DNA of 64,000 nucleotides from Nonlabens sp. Hel1_33_55 (GCF_900101765.1 NZ_LT627735.1:1302001-1366000); one strand, 5' to 3'; counted from the stretch's first letter, positions 51,290-60,332 are shown. The notes: generated from the sequence alone by a model not told the origin. Translations and numbers: made by a program.

Positions 51290-54007
51290 TTGTATCCCAT
51301 TTTTAGGCATATCATTTTATCAATAGTTTTCTTAACAGGACTACAGTGGTGTCTCGCGCAGGAAACACCTGTGGTTCAACGACCTATACCTATTCTTGAA
51401 GACTCCAGTGAGGTCGAGACGCCTGTCGTTGTGGCAAAGGAAGCACTGGTAGCACAGGATTCTACCGTACAAGACAGTACAAAGCCCAAAGCATTTCTTC
51501 AATATAAGCTAGAATCCAGCGCGAAGGGCTACAACCGTTTTGATCGTAGGGAAAATACATTGACGCTCTATGATCAAGCGATTATTGTGTATGGTGACAT
51601 ACGATTGGAAGCTGGAAAAATCATCATTAACAACAATACCGGTAACGTCTATGCCTACGGGATTGTGGAGGATTCTACCAATGCCTACGTGCAAAAACCG
51701 ATTTTCACGCAAGGCACCAATAAGGTAGAACCAGATTCCATCATTTTTAATAAAGACACTAAAAAGGCGCTTACCTATAACTCCAAAACTGCTCAAGGCG
51801 AATTTAACGTGGTTGCCGAGGTTACTAAAAAAGTAAACGACAGCGTATTTTTTATGCGTAATGCTCGTTTTACCACATCTGCAAATCCTGAGAATCCAGA
51901 GTATTATTTTCTCGCTCGTAAAATTAAGTTTGTTCCCAAAAAGAAGATTGTAACGGGTCTTGTCAATATGTATATCGCAGATGTTCCAACTCCACTAGGT
52001 TTACCATTTGCGTTTTTCCCTATGACTAATGAGCGTCGTAGCGGTATCATTTTACCGTCTTTTGGAAATGATAATAACAGAGGTTACAACCTTACCAATG
52101 GTGGATATTATTTTGCTATCAATGATTATGTAGACCTGACTCTTTTGGGAGATTACTTTACTAACGGTAGTTATGGTGCACGAGTAGAAAGCAGTTATAG
52201 AAAGCGCTATGCCTATTCTGGGAGTATTAGATTCTTATTGGAAGAGTCCATACGAAGTGAGCGTGGTTTTTCTGACTTTGCACAAACGGGTCGCTACAAT
52301 ATTAACTGGCAACACAGTCAAGATGCCAATGCAAGTCCCAATAGTAGGTTTAGTGCCAGTGTGAACCTAGGTAGTCCTGATTTTTACAGAAATTCTTTCA
52401 ATCAAACCAACCAGAGCGCACAGCTGATCAATAACTTGAGTAGTTCCATTAGTTATTCCAAAACCTTTCCTGGAGAACCGCAGGTCAACTTGAATACTAC
52501 GGTTTCTATCAACCAGAACGTGAATACAAACACAACCAACTTAACGCTACCAACCTTTCAAGGAAGTGTTTCGCGAGTATTTCCTTTTGCATCAAAAGAT
52601 GGTATCAAAAAAGGCATCATTCAAAACGTCAACCTACAATATAATGTTAGAGGTGAGAATAGGGTAAGTACCACGAACGATAATCTATTCACTCCAGAAA
52701 TTTTTAGCGAAGCGCGTGCTGGAATACAGCACTCCATACCTATTTCTACCAACTTTAAAATCGCCAAATATTTTAGCATTAGTACTGGAGCCAACTTCCA
52801 GGAAAATTGGGTTTTTGATACTATTGATCAAACCTTAGTCGCTAATGAAAGTGGCAATCAGATCATACAGAGAGATACCATAAGTGGTTTTGATAGCTAT
52901 CGCACCTATAGTTTCAATGCCAGTCTAGGAACCACCGTTTACGGTAGTTATACCAGCTCAAATCCAGAAGCCAAAATTCAGGCCGTTAGACATGTGATGC
53001 GACCATCTGTATCGTATAATATCAACCCTAGTTTTGATCAATATTACGAGCAATTATTACGAGAAGATGGAGTCATCGTTTCTGAAGAAGAGCGATTCTT
53101 CAGCAGGTTTGAAGGATCTTTATTTGGAGCGCCTGGTCGTGTTTTCTCCAGTAATATAGGACTGAGCCTGCAAAATAATCTTGAAGCCAAAGTTCTTGAT
53201 CCAGAAAGCGAGGATGGAGAACTGAAAAAGAAACAATTGATTAAAAGTTTGAACTTGAGCACGAGCTACAACCTAGCCGGTGATTCCCTACAACTAAGTC
53301 CGCTTAATGTTAGTGGTGTTATTCCTATTTACAAAGACGTCGACTTGCAGCTCAATGCAAATTTTGACCCTTATGCGCTAGACGCTAACAATAACAGGAT
53401 AAATACTTTCAATATCAATAACGGCGGTAGTCCGGCGCGATTGACTAACGCAGGTGCTCGATTCAACTTCAAACTAAGCAATAAAGATTTTGAACCAACT
53501 GATGATGATGAAGAGGATGACAAAGAAACTAAAGTAGAAAGCACCACATTACGTAATGGTGGTCGTGCAGATGATTTATTCGGTGATCCTATTGATCCTG
53601 CGACAGGAAACTTTCTGGATGATGAAGAACCCACACAACAGGATGTTGACCTTGAGGAAAGTCTCTATCGATTCAAAATCCCATGGAATTTAAACATTGC
53701 TTACACTTTTACTTACAATAATGCTAGAAGACAAAACGAGGTAAGCGGTAACAGTATTATGCTAAGTGGTGATGTAGAATTTTCTCCACGCTGGAGCATA
53801 GGTGGTAATACAGGATATGATTTTGTAGGTAATGGTATTTCATTTACCACGTTACGATTTCAGCGAGATTTGGAGAGTTTCCGTATGAGCTTCAATTGGA
53901 ATCCTGTTGGTGTCAATAATAGTTGGTTCTTTTTTATAGGAATCAAATCTGGTGCCTTGAGTGACATCAAATACGACCAGCGTAGACAGCCAGATCCAAG
54001 GTTTTAG
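51290..54007 (+). CDS. LptD-like LPS assembly outer-membrane protein (TTG start)
   Basis: A 905-residue protein with signal peptide, an OstA-like N-terminal domain (about 75-200: YNRFDRRENTLTLYDQAIIVYG, AGKIIINNNTGNVYAYG) and a large barrel opening with VPTPLGLPFAFFPM and RRSGIILPSFG, the LptD hallmark. It would insert lipopolysaccharide in the outer leaflet. No in-frame ATG precedes the signal peptide and a stop lies at 51281-51283, so TTG 51290 is the only sensible start. An acidic stretch (about 745-755, DDDEEDDKE) interrupts the barrel, probably as a loop. Confidence 0.9.
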   Translation: MYPIFRHIILSIVFLTGLQWCLAQETPVVQRPIPILEDSSEVETPVVVAKEALVAQDSTVQDSTKPKAFLQYKLESSAKGYNRFDRRENTLTLYDQAIIVYGDIRLEAGKIIINNNTGNVYAYGIVEDSTNAYVQKPIFTQGTNKVEPDSIIFNKDTKKALTYNSKTAQGEFNVVAEVTKKVNDSVFFMRNARFTTSANPENPEYYFLARKIKFVPKKKIVTGLVNMYIADVPTPLGLPFAFFPMTNERRSGIILPSFGNDNNRGYNLTNGGYYFAINDYVDLTLLGDYFTNGSYGARVESSYRKRYAYSGSIRFLLEESIRSERGFSDFAQTGRYNINWQHSQDANASPNSRFSASVNLGSPDFYRNSFNQTNQSAQLINNLSSSISYSKTFPGEPQVNLNTTVSINQNVNTNTTNLTLPTFQGSVSRVFPFASKDGIKKGIIQNVNLQYNVRGENRVSTTNDNLFTPEIFSEARAGIQHSIPISTNFKIAKYFSISTGANFQENWVFDTIDQTLVANESGNQIIQRDTISGFDSYRTYSFNASLGTTVYGSYTSSNPEAKIQAVRHVMRPSVSYNINPSFDQYYEQLLREDGVIVSEEERFFSRFEGSLFGAPGRVFSSNIGLSLQNNLEAKVLDPESEDGELKKKQLIKSLNLSTSYNLAGDSLQLSPLNVSGVIPIYKDVDLQLNANFDPYALDANNNRINTFNINNGGSPARLTNAGARFNFKLSNKDFEPTDDDEEDDKETKVESTTLRNGGRADDLFGDPIDPATGNFLDDEEPTQQDVDLEESLYRFKIPWNLNIAYTFTYNNARRQNEVSGNSIMLSGDVEFSPRWSIGGNTGYDFVGNGISFTTLRFQRDLESFRMSFNWNPVGVNNSWFFFIGIKSGALSDIKYDQRRQPDPRF

Positions 54008-54048
54008 TAAATTAAAGCTTAAGGCTTGAAACTGCTTCCCAGTGTATT

Positions 54049-55506
54049 CTAAGCTTCAGGAATCTTACCAAGAATCTCCAATAAAAACTTCCAGAATTTC
54101 TGTACTGATCTGATTTCTACATATTCATCTGGACTGTGAGCGCCTCTAATATTTGGACCAAAGGAAATCATATCCAATCCAGGATAACGCTCGCCTAAAA
54201 TACCGCATTCCAACCCTGCGTGGCAAGCTACCACTCTAGGTTCCTGTGTAAATAAATCTGTATAAATAGAAGTTGCTACGTTTAAAATGTCGCTATCTGG
54301 TTTAGGTTCCCAACCTGGATAATCTCCTGAGAAAACCACCTCTAGATTATTGAGTTCCATAACACCACGAACCGTAGCCTTGAGATCATCCTTAACGCTA
54401 TCTACAGACGATCTAGTCAAGCAGGCGACTTCCAACTTGCCATCATTTAATTCAATTCTCGCCAAGTTATTACTCGCTTCAACGAGATCATCAAAATCTG
54501 GACTCCATCGATACACACCATTCTGTATTCCCAGAATCATGTAGATCAAATGCTCGCTGTCTTTTCCTTCCAGCACGTCTTTTCCAGTGGCATCTTCAAT
54601 GCTTATGGAAAGATTCGGCTCAATGGATTGATATTCCTTCTCTATCGCATTCATGCATTTCGTGAAGGAATGTATGATGCCTTCTTGTTCGCTTTCGCGA
54701 AAGCGAACTACACTAACGGCTTCTCTAGGTATAGCATTCCTTAAGCTACCGCCGTTGAATTCCTGTAAATGAACCACGCCTTTTTTTTGCATGGCGTCCA
54801 TCAGTCTGGTATTAAGCTTATTGGCATTACCCAATCCTTTGTGGATATCCATACCACTATGGCCACCTTTAAGGCCTTTGACTGTAATTTTTTTGGTAAC
54901 GAAACTAGAATCAGGAGAAATGGTTTTATAAGTTCTTGTTCCAGTGATGTCAATCCCGCCGGCGCAACCTATGTCAATCTCATCGTCTTCTTCCGTATCT
55001 AGATTTAATAGGATTTCGCTGCTGAGAATGGTTTTATCAAGCTTTTTTGCGCCTGTCATTCCTGTTTCTTCATCAATGGTAAAAAGAGCTTCAATCGCTG
55101 GGTGAGCAATATTTTTTGAGGAAAGAATGGCCATGATAGCCGCAACGCCTATACCGTTATCAGCTCCCAATGTGGTTCCCTTTGCCTTGACGCGATCTGA
55201 TTGGATTTCCATCTCAATACCTTGAGTTTCAAAATCAAAAACAGTATCGTTATTTTTTTGATGTACCATATCAAGATGTGATTGTAAAATCACACTTTTA
55301 CGGTTTTCCATGCCTTCAGAGGCTGGTTTTTTAATGATCACATTTCCTATGTCATCTTGAAGAACAACGAGAGATAACTCTTTGGCGAAATTCACCATGA
55401 ATTTCCTGACTTCTTCTTCTTTTTTAGATGGTCTGGGAACTGAATTTAAATCTGCAAAATGATTCCATAATTGATGGGGTTCTAAACTGCGTACCAAGTC
55501 ACTCAT
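54049..55506 (-). CDS. pepD: Aminoacyl-histidine dipeptidase (M20)
   Basis: A 485-residue metallopeptidase. The dizinc ligands lie in QSHLDMVHQ, the bridging Asp in TLGADNGIG and the catalytic Glu pair in TIDEETGMTGA; the late His is in FGPNIRGAHSPDE. It cleaves Xaa-His and other dipeptides in the cytoplasm. The palindrome is read as RFRES in the middle lid-domain region. The length equals E. coli PepD. Confidence 0.95.
   Translation of the reverse strand: MSDLVRSLEPHQLWNHFADLNSVPRPSKKEEEVRKFMVNFAKELSLVVLQDDIGNVIIKKPASEGMENRKSVILQSHLDMVHQKNNDTVFDFETQGIEMEIQSDRVKAKGTTLGADNGIGVAAIMAILSSKNIAHPAIEALFTIDEETGMTGAKKLDKTILSSEILLNLDTEEDDEIDIGCAGGIDITGTRTYKTISPDSSFVTKKITVKGLKGGHSGMDIHKGLGNANKLNTRLMDAMQKKGVVHLQEFNGGSLRNAIPREAVSVVRFRESEQEGIIHSFTKCMNAIEKEYQSIEPNLSISIEDATGKDVLEGKDSEHLIYMILGIQNGVYRWSPDFDDLVEASNNLARIELNDGKLEVACLTRSSVDSVKDDLKATVRGVMELNNLEVVFSGDYPGWEPKPDSDILNVATSIYTDLFTQEPRVVACHAGLECGILGERYPGLDMISFGPNIRGAHSPDEYVEIRSVQKFWKFLLEILGKIPEA
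54690..54705. repeat. 16-bp palindrome, copy 14 (inside pepD)
   Basis: Exact CGCTTTCGCGAAAGCG, read on the - strand as RFRES. Confidence 0.95.
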
Positions 55507-55606
55507 ATCTTCTTTGTTTTGCTTCCTTGTAAAAATAAGAGACTGTAAAGGGTAATGCGTGAAGCTTATATTAAATGATGCTTTTGGGAACTTAGGTTAG
55601 AGTATG

Positions 55607-55651
55607 GAATACTGAATACTGAATACTGAATACTGAATACTGAATACTGAA
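55607..55651. repeat. 7-bp tandem repeat, about 6.4 copies
   Basis: GAATACT is repeated without error in the gap between pepD and mnmD. Copy-number variation by slippage is expected. Confidence 0.9.
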
Positions 55652-55696
55652 ATTTACAGATTAGAACCTGCTTTATTTTTGACTTTTGAGTCTAGA

Positions 55697-55787
55697 TTCT
55701 TTCATCTTTCTTCTTTCTTCTTTCATCTTTCTTCTTTCATCTTTCATCTTTCAACTTGACTCTTGATTCTTGATTCTTAAGCTTACA
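55697..55787. repeat. CT-rich simple-sequence tract
   Basis: Imperfect TTTCATC/TTTCTTC units run over about 55 bp and are followed by three CTTGATT-like units (to about 55780). It lies just before the mnmD stop. The whole 55507-55782 gap has no gene. Confidence 0.75.
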
Positions 55788-56448
55788 TCACTTTAACTCC
55801 GCGCAACATCTCGCGTTTTCCTGGTGGTCCTGGCAACCGCTCTACTTGAAATCCTGCTTCCTGCATATTACGTCTCACTTGACCAGCAGCGCAATAGGTA
55901 ACTATAACACCATTTGCTCTTAACGCTCTATAAGCCGATTGAAAAATAGATAACTTCCATAATTCAGGTTGCGTTCGTGGTCCGAAGGCATCAAAATAAA
56001 TTAGATCGAAATCGGCTTCAAAATCAACCGATTCAAAAGTCATTTGCTTTTTGACAAGCTTAAATTGTTGATTAACTACAGCTTCATCATTCCAAGGTAT
56101 GTTGTGAATAGTCTGGAAAACCTGTTCCTCATGAATCAACGCACCATAATTCATGGCGTCAATTTCTTCTTGGGTAACGGGAAAAGCTTCCATTCCTGTA
56201 TAATTGATCGCCACTGAAGATGTATGGATTGCCGTAAGCAACGCGTTCAACCCTGTTCCAAAACCGTATTCAAGAATATTTAGAACGCCCAGATCAGGTT
56301 GCTGTTCCAGAGCGTATTCCAATCCCATTTGTATAAAAACATGGCGCGCCTCTTGAAGCGCGCCATGTTTTGAATGATACTGTTCATTGAGATCAGGCAT
56401 GTGAATGGTTTTGGAGCCATCGCCTGTAGTCATGATCTCACGCTTCAC
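55783..56448 (-). CDS. mnmD: tRNA 5-methylaminomethyl-2-thiouridine methyltransferase (GTG start)
   Basis: A 221-residue stand-alone MnmD (MnmC1 domain). EYGFGTGLN is the AdoMet loop and DLIYFDAFGPRTQPELW the catalytic segment. It methylates nm5s2U34 in tRNA; there is no MnmC2 FAD domain, as is normal outside proteobacteria. The GTG at 56448 gives the conserved MKREI start and directly follows the DUF4920 gene stop, so I prefer it over ATG 56433. Confidence 0.9.
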   Translation of the reverse strand: MKREIMTTGDGSKTIHMPDLNEQYHSKHGALQEARHVFIQMGLEYALEQQPDLGVLNILEYGFGTGLNALLTAIHTSSVAINYTGMEAFPVTQEEIDAMNYGALIHEEQVFQTIHNIPWNDEAVVNQQFKLVKKQMTFESVDFEADFDLIYFDAFGPRTQPELWKLSIFQSAYRALRANGVIVTYCAAGQVRRNMQEAGFQVERLPGPPGKREMLRGVKVM

Positions 56449-57009
56449 TTATTCTGATTTTTCAGATGAATTTGCTACAAATACATCAGCTCCTTCAAAA
56501 GTTTCTACAAGCGCTCCATCTGCAATAATGCTCAAGGTTATCTGATCTTCTGTAATCGCATCGATTTCTTGCTGGCTTTTACCACCATCCATGGCATAAT
56601 GTCTTGCATCTTCAACACTAGTGACGCTTTTAAAAGCCTTTCCAGAGATCACTACTTCTTTTCCTTGACCATTTTTAGGTAAAAAGAAACCGTAATCCTT
56701 AAAAGTTACTCTAGCCGATTGATCATCACCTACAGGAACCTTGATCCAGCATCCTTTGTTAGTACAAACCTCACTAATGACCGTTTTCACTTTCACATCA
56801 ACGGTATCATTAGGTTGAAGTTGGGCAAAGAGATACGTCAAATCTCCAGATTTCATAGTTTCATTTGCGGTAACCGTGGCACCGTAATTAGTAAACGCTA
56901 CTTCTTCCAGTTGATCTTCATTAACGGCTGGAATTTCTTCGTTTTCTTGAGCGTCTCGACAACCTACAATTGTCAATGTGATAAAAAACAGGGCGAATAA
57001 ATGTTTCAT
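56449..57009 (-). CDS. DUF4920 lipoprotein
   Basis: A 186-residue lipoprotein (lipobox TIVGC, Cys17). The DUF4920 domain (about 40-155) shows ISEVCTNKGCWIKV with two cysteines and VTFKDYGFFLP, then a KSQQEIDAITED helix. The cysteine pair may bind a metal or form a disulfide. Function unknown. Its stop abuts the GTG of mnmD, so the two share a transcript. Confidence 0.88.
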   Translation of the reverse strand: MKHLFALFFITLTIVGCRDAQENEEIPAVNEDQLEEVAFTNYGATVTANETMKSGDLTYLFAQLQPNDTVDVKVKTVISEVCTNKGCWIKVPVGDDQSARVTFKDYGFFLPKNGQGKEVVISGKAFKSVTSVEDARHYAMDGGKSQQEIDAITEDQITLSIIADGALVETFEGADVFVANSSEKSE

Positions 57010-57069
57010 CTGTAAATATTTGGTTTAAAATTAAGAATTTGACAGTGATACTAATATTGGCATATCTAC

Positions 57070-57077
57070 TATCTTTG
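57070..57077 (+). promoter_or_regulatory. -7 box of ilvE
   Basis: TATCTTTG fits TAnnTTTG and lies 18 nt before the ATG. Confidence 0.45.
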
Positions 57078-57095
57078 CAAAAATAGAAATACCCA

Positions 57096-58157
57096 ATGAA
57101 TCATACCCATCAAATTGCTGTTGACAAAGTTCGGAATTCTAAAATTGATTCCACTGATTTTGAAACCCTAGTTTTCGGTAAGGTCTTTACAGATCACATG
57201 CTGGAATGTACCTGGAGTAACGGCAGCTGGAGCAGTGTAAATATCAAACCATATGGACCTATAATGGTAGAGCCTAGTTGTAAGGTGTTCCATTACGGTC
57301 AGGCAATTTTTGAGGGAATGAAAGCCTTTAAAGATGAGAATGATGAGGTTTTTCTCTTCCGTCCAGAAGATAACTGGAAGCGATTCAATGAAAGTGCTAA
57401 GAGACTTGCCATGCCAGAAGTTCCTGAAGAGGTATTTATGGATGGACTTAAAGAGTTGGTCAATCTAGATAGAGATTGGGTGCAAAAAGGCGATGGATTG
57501 TCCCTTTACTTAAGACCTTTTATGATTGCTAGTGAAAATGGTGTTGCTGCAGCACCAGCGACTGAATATAAATTTATGATCGTGATGTCACCAGCGCGAT
57601 CCTATTATAGTGGCGAAGTAAGAGTTGTCATAGCAACAGAATTTTCTAGAGCTGCAGATGGTGGTATAGGATATGCAAAAGCTGCTGGTAATTATGCCGC
57701 AAGTTTCTATCCTAATAGCCTTGCGATCAAGGACGGTTACCAACAAATCATCTGGACTGACGCTGCAACCCACGAGTATCTGGAAGAAGCAGGTACCATG
57801 AACATTTTTGTGCGCATAGGCGATAAGTTACTAACGGCGCCACACAATGATCGTATTCTTAATGGGGTGACCCGTCGCAGCATTATCCAGATCGCTAAAG
57901 ATATGGGAATCGATGTAGAAGAGCGTCGTGTGAGCATTAGCGAGATCAATGAAGCTGCAAAATCTGGTGAGCTTAAAGAGCTTTTTGGTAGTGGTACAGC
58001 CGCCGTTGTGGTACCTATTAAAGGTTACAAGCACAACGATTTTAAACATGAACTTCCCGAGATCGAAAACAGCTATTCTAGCCAATTCAAAAAAGTATTA
58101 GCTGACATCCAGTATAATCGTGCTCCAGACGAGCATGGCTGGAGAGTGAAAATTTAA
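57096..58157 (+). CDS. ilvE: Branched-chain amino acid aminotransferase
   Basis: A 353-residue fold-type IV PLP aminotransferase of the group with GxAKxxGNYAAS; the PLP lysine is Lys195. HYGQAIFEGMKAF, EEAGTMNIFV and LNGVTRRSI are further family motifs. It interconverts leucine, isoleucine and valine with their keto acids. A strong terminator follows. Confidence 0.96.
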   Translation: MNHTHQIAVDKVRNSKIDSTDFETLVFGKVFTDHMLECTWSNGSWSSVNIKPYGPIMVEPSCKVFHYGQAIFEGMKAFKDENDEVFLFRPEDNWKRFNESAKRLAMPEVPEEVFMDGLKELVNLDRDWVQKGDGLSLYLRPFMIASENGVAAAPATEYKFMIVMSPARSYYSGEVRVVIATEFSRAADGGIGYAKAAGNYAASFYPNSLAIKDGYQQIIWTDAATHEYLEEAGTMNIFVRIGDKLLTAPHNDRILNGVTRRSIIQIAKDMGIDVEERRVSISEINEAAKSGELKELFGSGTAAVVVPIKGYKHNDFKHELPEIENSYSSQFKKVLADIQYNRAPDEHGWRVKI

Positions 58158-58164
58158 TGATATG

Positions 58165-58192
58165 AAAGCCTCTTAGACAAGAGGCTTTTTTT
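58165..58192 (+). terminator. Terminator of ilvE
   Basis: AAAGCCTCTT (58165-58174) pairs with AAGAGGCTTT (58179-58188) over loop AGAC, followed by T-run to 58192. Confidence 0.9.
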
Positions 58193-58215
58193 ATGCGTGG
58201 TGGTTATTTTAACGA

Positions 58216-58231
58216 CGCTTTCGCGAAAGCG
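58216..58231. repeat. 16-bp palindrome, copy 15 (upstream of uvrB)
   Basis: Exact CGCTTTCGCGAAAGCG, 29 nt before the uvrB ATG, covering about where a -33 promoter element would lie relative to TATTTTTA at 58247-58254. Confidence 0.95.
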
Positions 58232-58260
58232 AGATTCCAAAAAATCTATTTTTACAACTT

Positions 58261-60261
58261 ATGGATTTTAAGATAGTATCTGACTTTAAACCAACCGGCG
58301 ATCAACCTGGCGCGATCAAAAAATTAGTTGCTGGAGTTAATGCAGATGAGCGTTACCAGACCCTGCTGGGTGTTACGGGTAGTGGTAAGACTTTTACAGT
58401 TGCAAATGTGGTGGAAGATGTTCAAAAGCCAACGCTGGTACTGTGTCACAACAAAACGCTGGCAGCGCAATTATATTCAGAATTCAAGGCATTTTTTCCT
58501 GATAATGCCGTAGAATATTTTGTTTCTTACTATGATTATTATCAGCCAGAGGCCTTTATTCCCACAAGCGGAACCTATATAGAAAAGGATTTATCCATCA
58601 ATGAAGAGATCGAGAAGATGCGATTGTCCACCACTTCTTCCCTATTATCGGGACGTCGTGACATCATCGTTGTAGCATCCGTTTCATGCCTGTACGGTAT
58701 AGGAAATCCTATTGAGTTTCAGAAAAATGTGATTCGGTTAAATCAGGATCAAGTTATTGCGAGAACGGACCTGTTGAAGAAACTGGTGCAGAGTCTTTAT
58801 TCCAGAACCACAGCAGAATTCAATCGAGGAAACTTTAGAATTAAAGGAGATACACTAGATGTTTTTCCCAGTTATGCAGATACGGCTTTTAGGATCCACT
58901 TTTTTGGCGATGAGATAGAAGAAATTGAGCGATTCAATCCGGTGGATGGACGAGTGATTGAGAAATATAAGACCATCACCATTTATCCTGCTAACATGTT
59001 TGTAACATCGCCAGATCGACTGCAAGGCGCTATTCATGCGATACAAGAAGACCTGGTCAAGCAAATCGATTATTTCAAGGAAATAGGCAAACCACTGGAA
59101 GCAAAACGCCTACAGGAAAGAACCGAATTTGATCTTGAAATGATCAGGGAATTAGGTTATTGTTCTGGTATTGAGAATTATAGTAGATATCTAGACGGTA
59201 GAATGCCTGGCACGCGACCTTTCTGTTTACTTGATTATTTTCCAGATGATTTTTTGATGATCATAGATGAGAGTCACGTGAGCGTACCGCAAGTAGGTGC
59301 CATGTATGGTGGCGATAGATCCAGAAAAGTCAATCTCGTTGACTATGGATTCCGTTTACCAGCTGCAATGGATAACAGGCCATTGAAATTTGAGGAATTT
59401 GAAGCGCTGCAAAACCAAGTCATCTATGTTAGCGCTACTCCAGCCGACTATGAGCTGGAAAAAAGTGAAGGAATTGTCGTGGAACAGATCATACGACCTA
59501 CTGGTTTACTAGACCCGATTATTGAGGTTCGACCCAGTCAGAATCAGATCGACGATTTGGTGGAAGAAATAAGAATACGAGAAGAACGCGACGAACGAGT
59601 TCTGGTTACCACGCTTACCAAACGTATGGCAGAAGAATTGACAAAATACCTCTCCAGAATAAATGTGCGTTGTCGCTACATCCATAGTGATGTAGACACT
59701 TTGGAACGCGTTGAGATCATGTCAGACCTACGTAAAGGAATTTTTGATGTATTGATTGGTGTGAATCTGTTGCGAGAAGGACTGGATCTACCAGAAGTAT
59801 CGCTAGTAGCCATTCTGGATGCCGATAAAGAAGGTTTCCTAAGAAATAATCGTTCTCTTACTCAAACGATAGGTCGAGCAGCTCGTAACGTCAACGGTCT
59901 TGCCATTTTGTATGCTGATAAAATCACAGACAGTATGCAAAAAACAATGGATGAAACCGATTATCGCAGATCCAAGCAAATTGAGTACAATACGAAGCAT
60001 GGTTTGACACCAACAGCTATTAAGAAAAGTCTTGAAAGTGCATTGTCTGGTAAAACTAAAGCGGTTTACGCTATTGAGGAAACACTAAATCTACAAGCCG
60101 CAGAGGAAGAAGCTACCTACATGTCAAAAGCACAGCTGGAACAAAAAGTCAGAGACACCCGCAAACGCATGGAAGCTGCTGCTAAAGAGTTGGATTTCAT
60201 GGAAGCAGCGCGATTACGTGATCAGATAAAGATGTTACAAGTCAAAATTACCGAAATATGA
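58261..60261 (+). CDS. uvrB: Excinuclease ABC subunit B
   Basis: UvrB (666 residues) verifies damage and recruits UvrC. Walker A GVTGSGKT is at 37-44, the DNA-clamping beta hairpin in YYDYYQPEAFIP, helicase motif IDESH, TLTKRMAE and the C-terminal UVR coiled-coil (LRDQIKMLQVKI). Length is normal. Together with uvrA it makes two of the three excision-repair genes in this window. Confidence 0.98.
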   Translation: MDFKIVSDFKPTGDQPGAIKKLVAGVNADERYQTLLGVTGSGKTFTVANVVEDVQKPTLVLCHNKTLAAQLYSEFKAFFPDNAVEYFVSYYDYYQPEAFIPTSGTYIEKDLSINEEIEKMRLSTTSSLLSGRRDIIVVASVSCLYGIGNPIEFQKNVIRLNQDQVIARTDLLKKLVQSLYSRTTAEFNRGNFRIKGDTLDVFPSYADTAFRIHFFGDEIEEIERFNPVDGRVIEKYKTITIYPANMFVTSPDRLQGAIHAIQEDLVKQIDYFKEIGKPLEAKRLQERTEFDLEMIRELGYCSGIENYSRYLDGRMPGTRPFCLLDYFPDDFLMIIDESHVSVPQVGAMYGGDRSRKVNLVDYGFRLPAAMDNRPLKFEEFEALQNQVIYVSATPADYELEKSEGIVVEQIIRPTGLLDPIIEVRPSQNQIDDLVEEIRIREERDERVLVTTLTKRMAEELTKYLSRINVRCRYIHSDVDTLERVEIMSDLRKGIFDVLIGVNLLREGLDLPEVSLVAILDADKEGFLRNNRSLTQTIGRAARNVNGLAILYADKITDSMQKTMDETDYRRSKQIEYNTKHGLTPTAIKKSLESALSGKTKAVYAIEETLNLQAAEEEATYMSKAQLEQKVRDTRKRMEAAAKELDFMEAARLRDQIKMLQVKITEI

Positions 60262-60278
60262 TTTTCACTCTTTTAGTT

Positions 60279-60332
60279 ATGCTAGACAACGATTATATCA
60301 ATAATTCAACGTTTATTTTAGACGTCTAGCAT
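60279..60332. repeat. Spaced inverted repeat upstream of the surface protein gene
   Basis: ATGCTAGAC (60279-60287) and GTCTAGCAT (60324-60332) are perfect 9-bp arms with 36 nt between. It could be a weak 3' structure of uvrB or a regulator site for the gene at 60423; the sequence does not decide. Confidence 0.35.
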
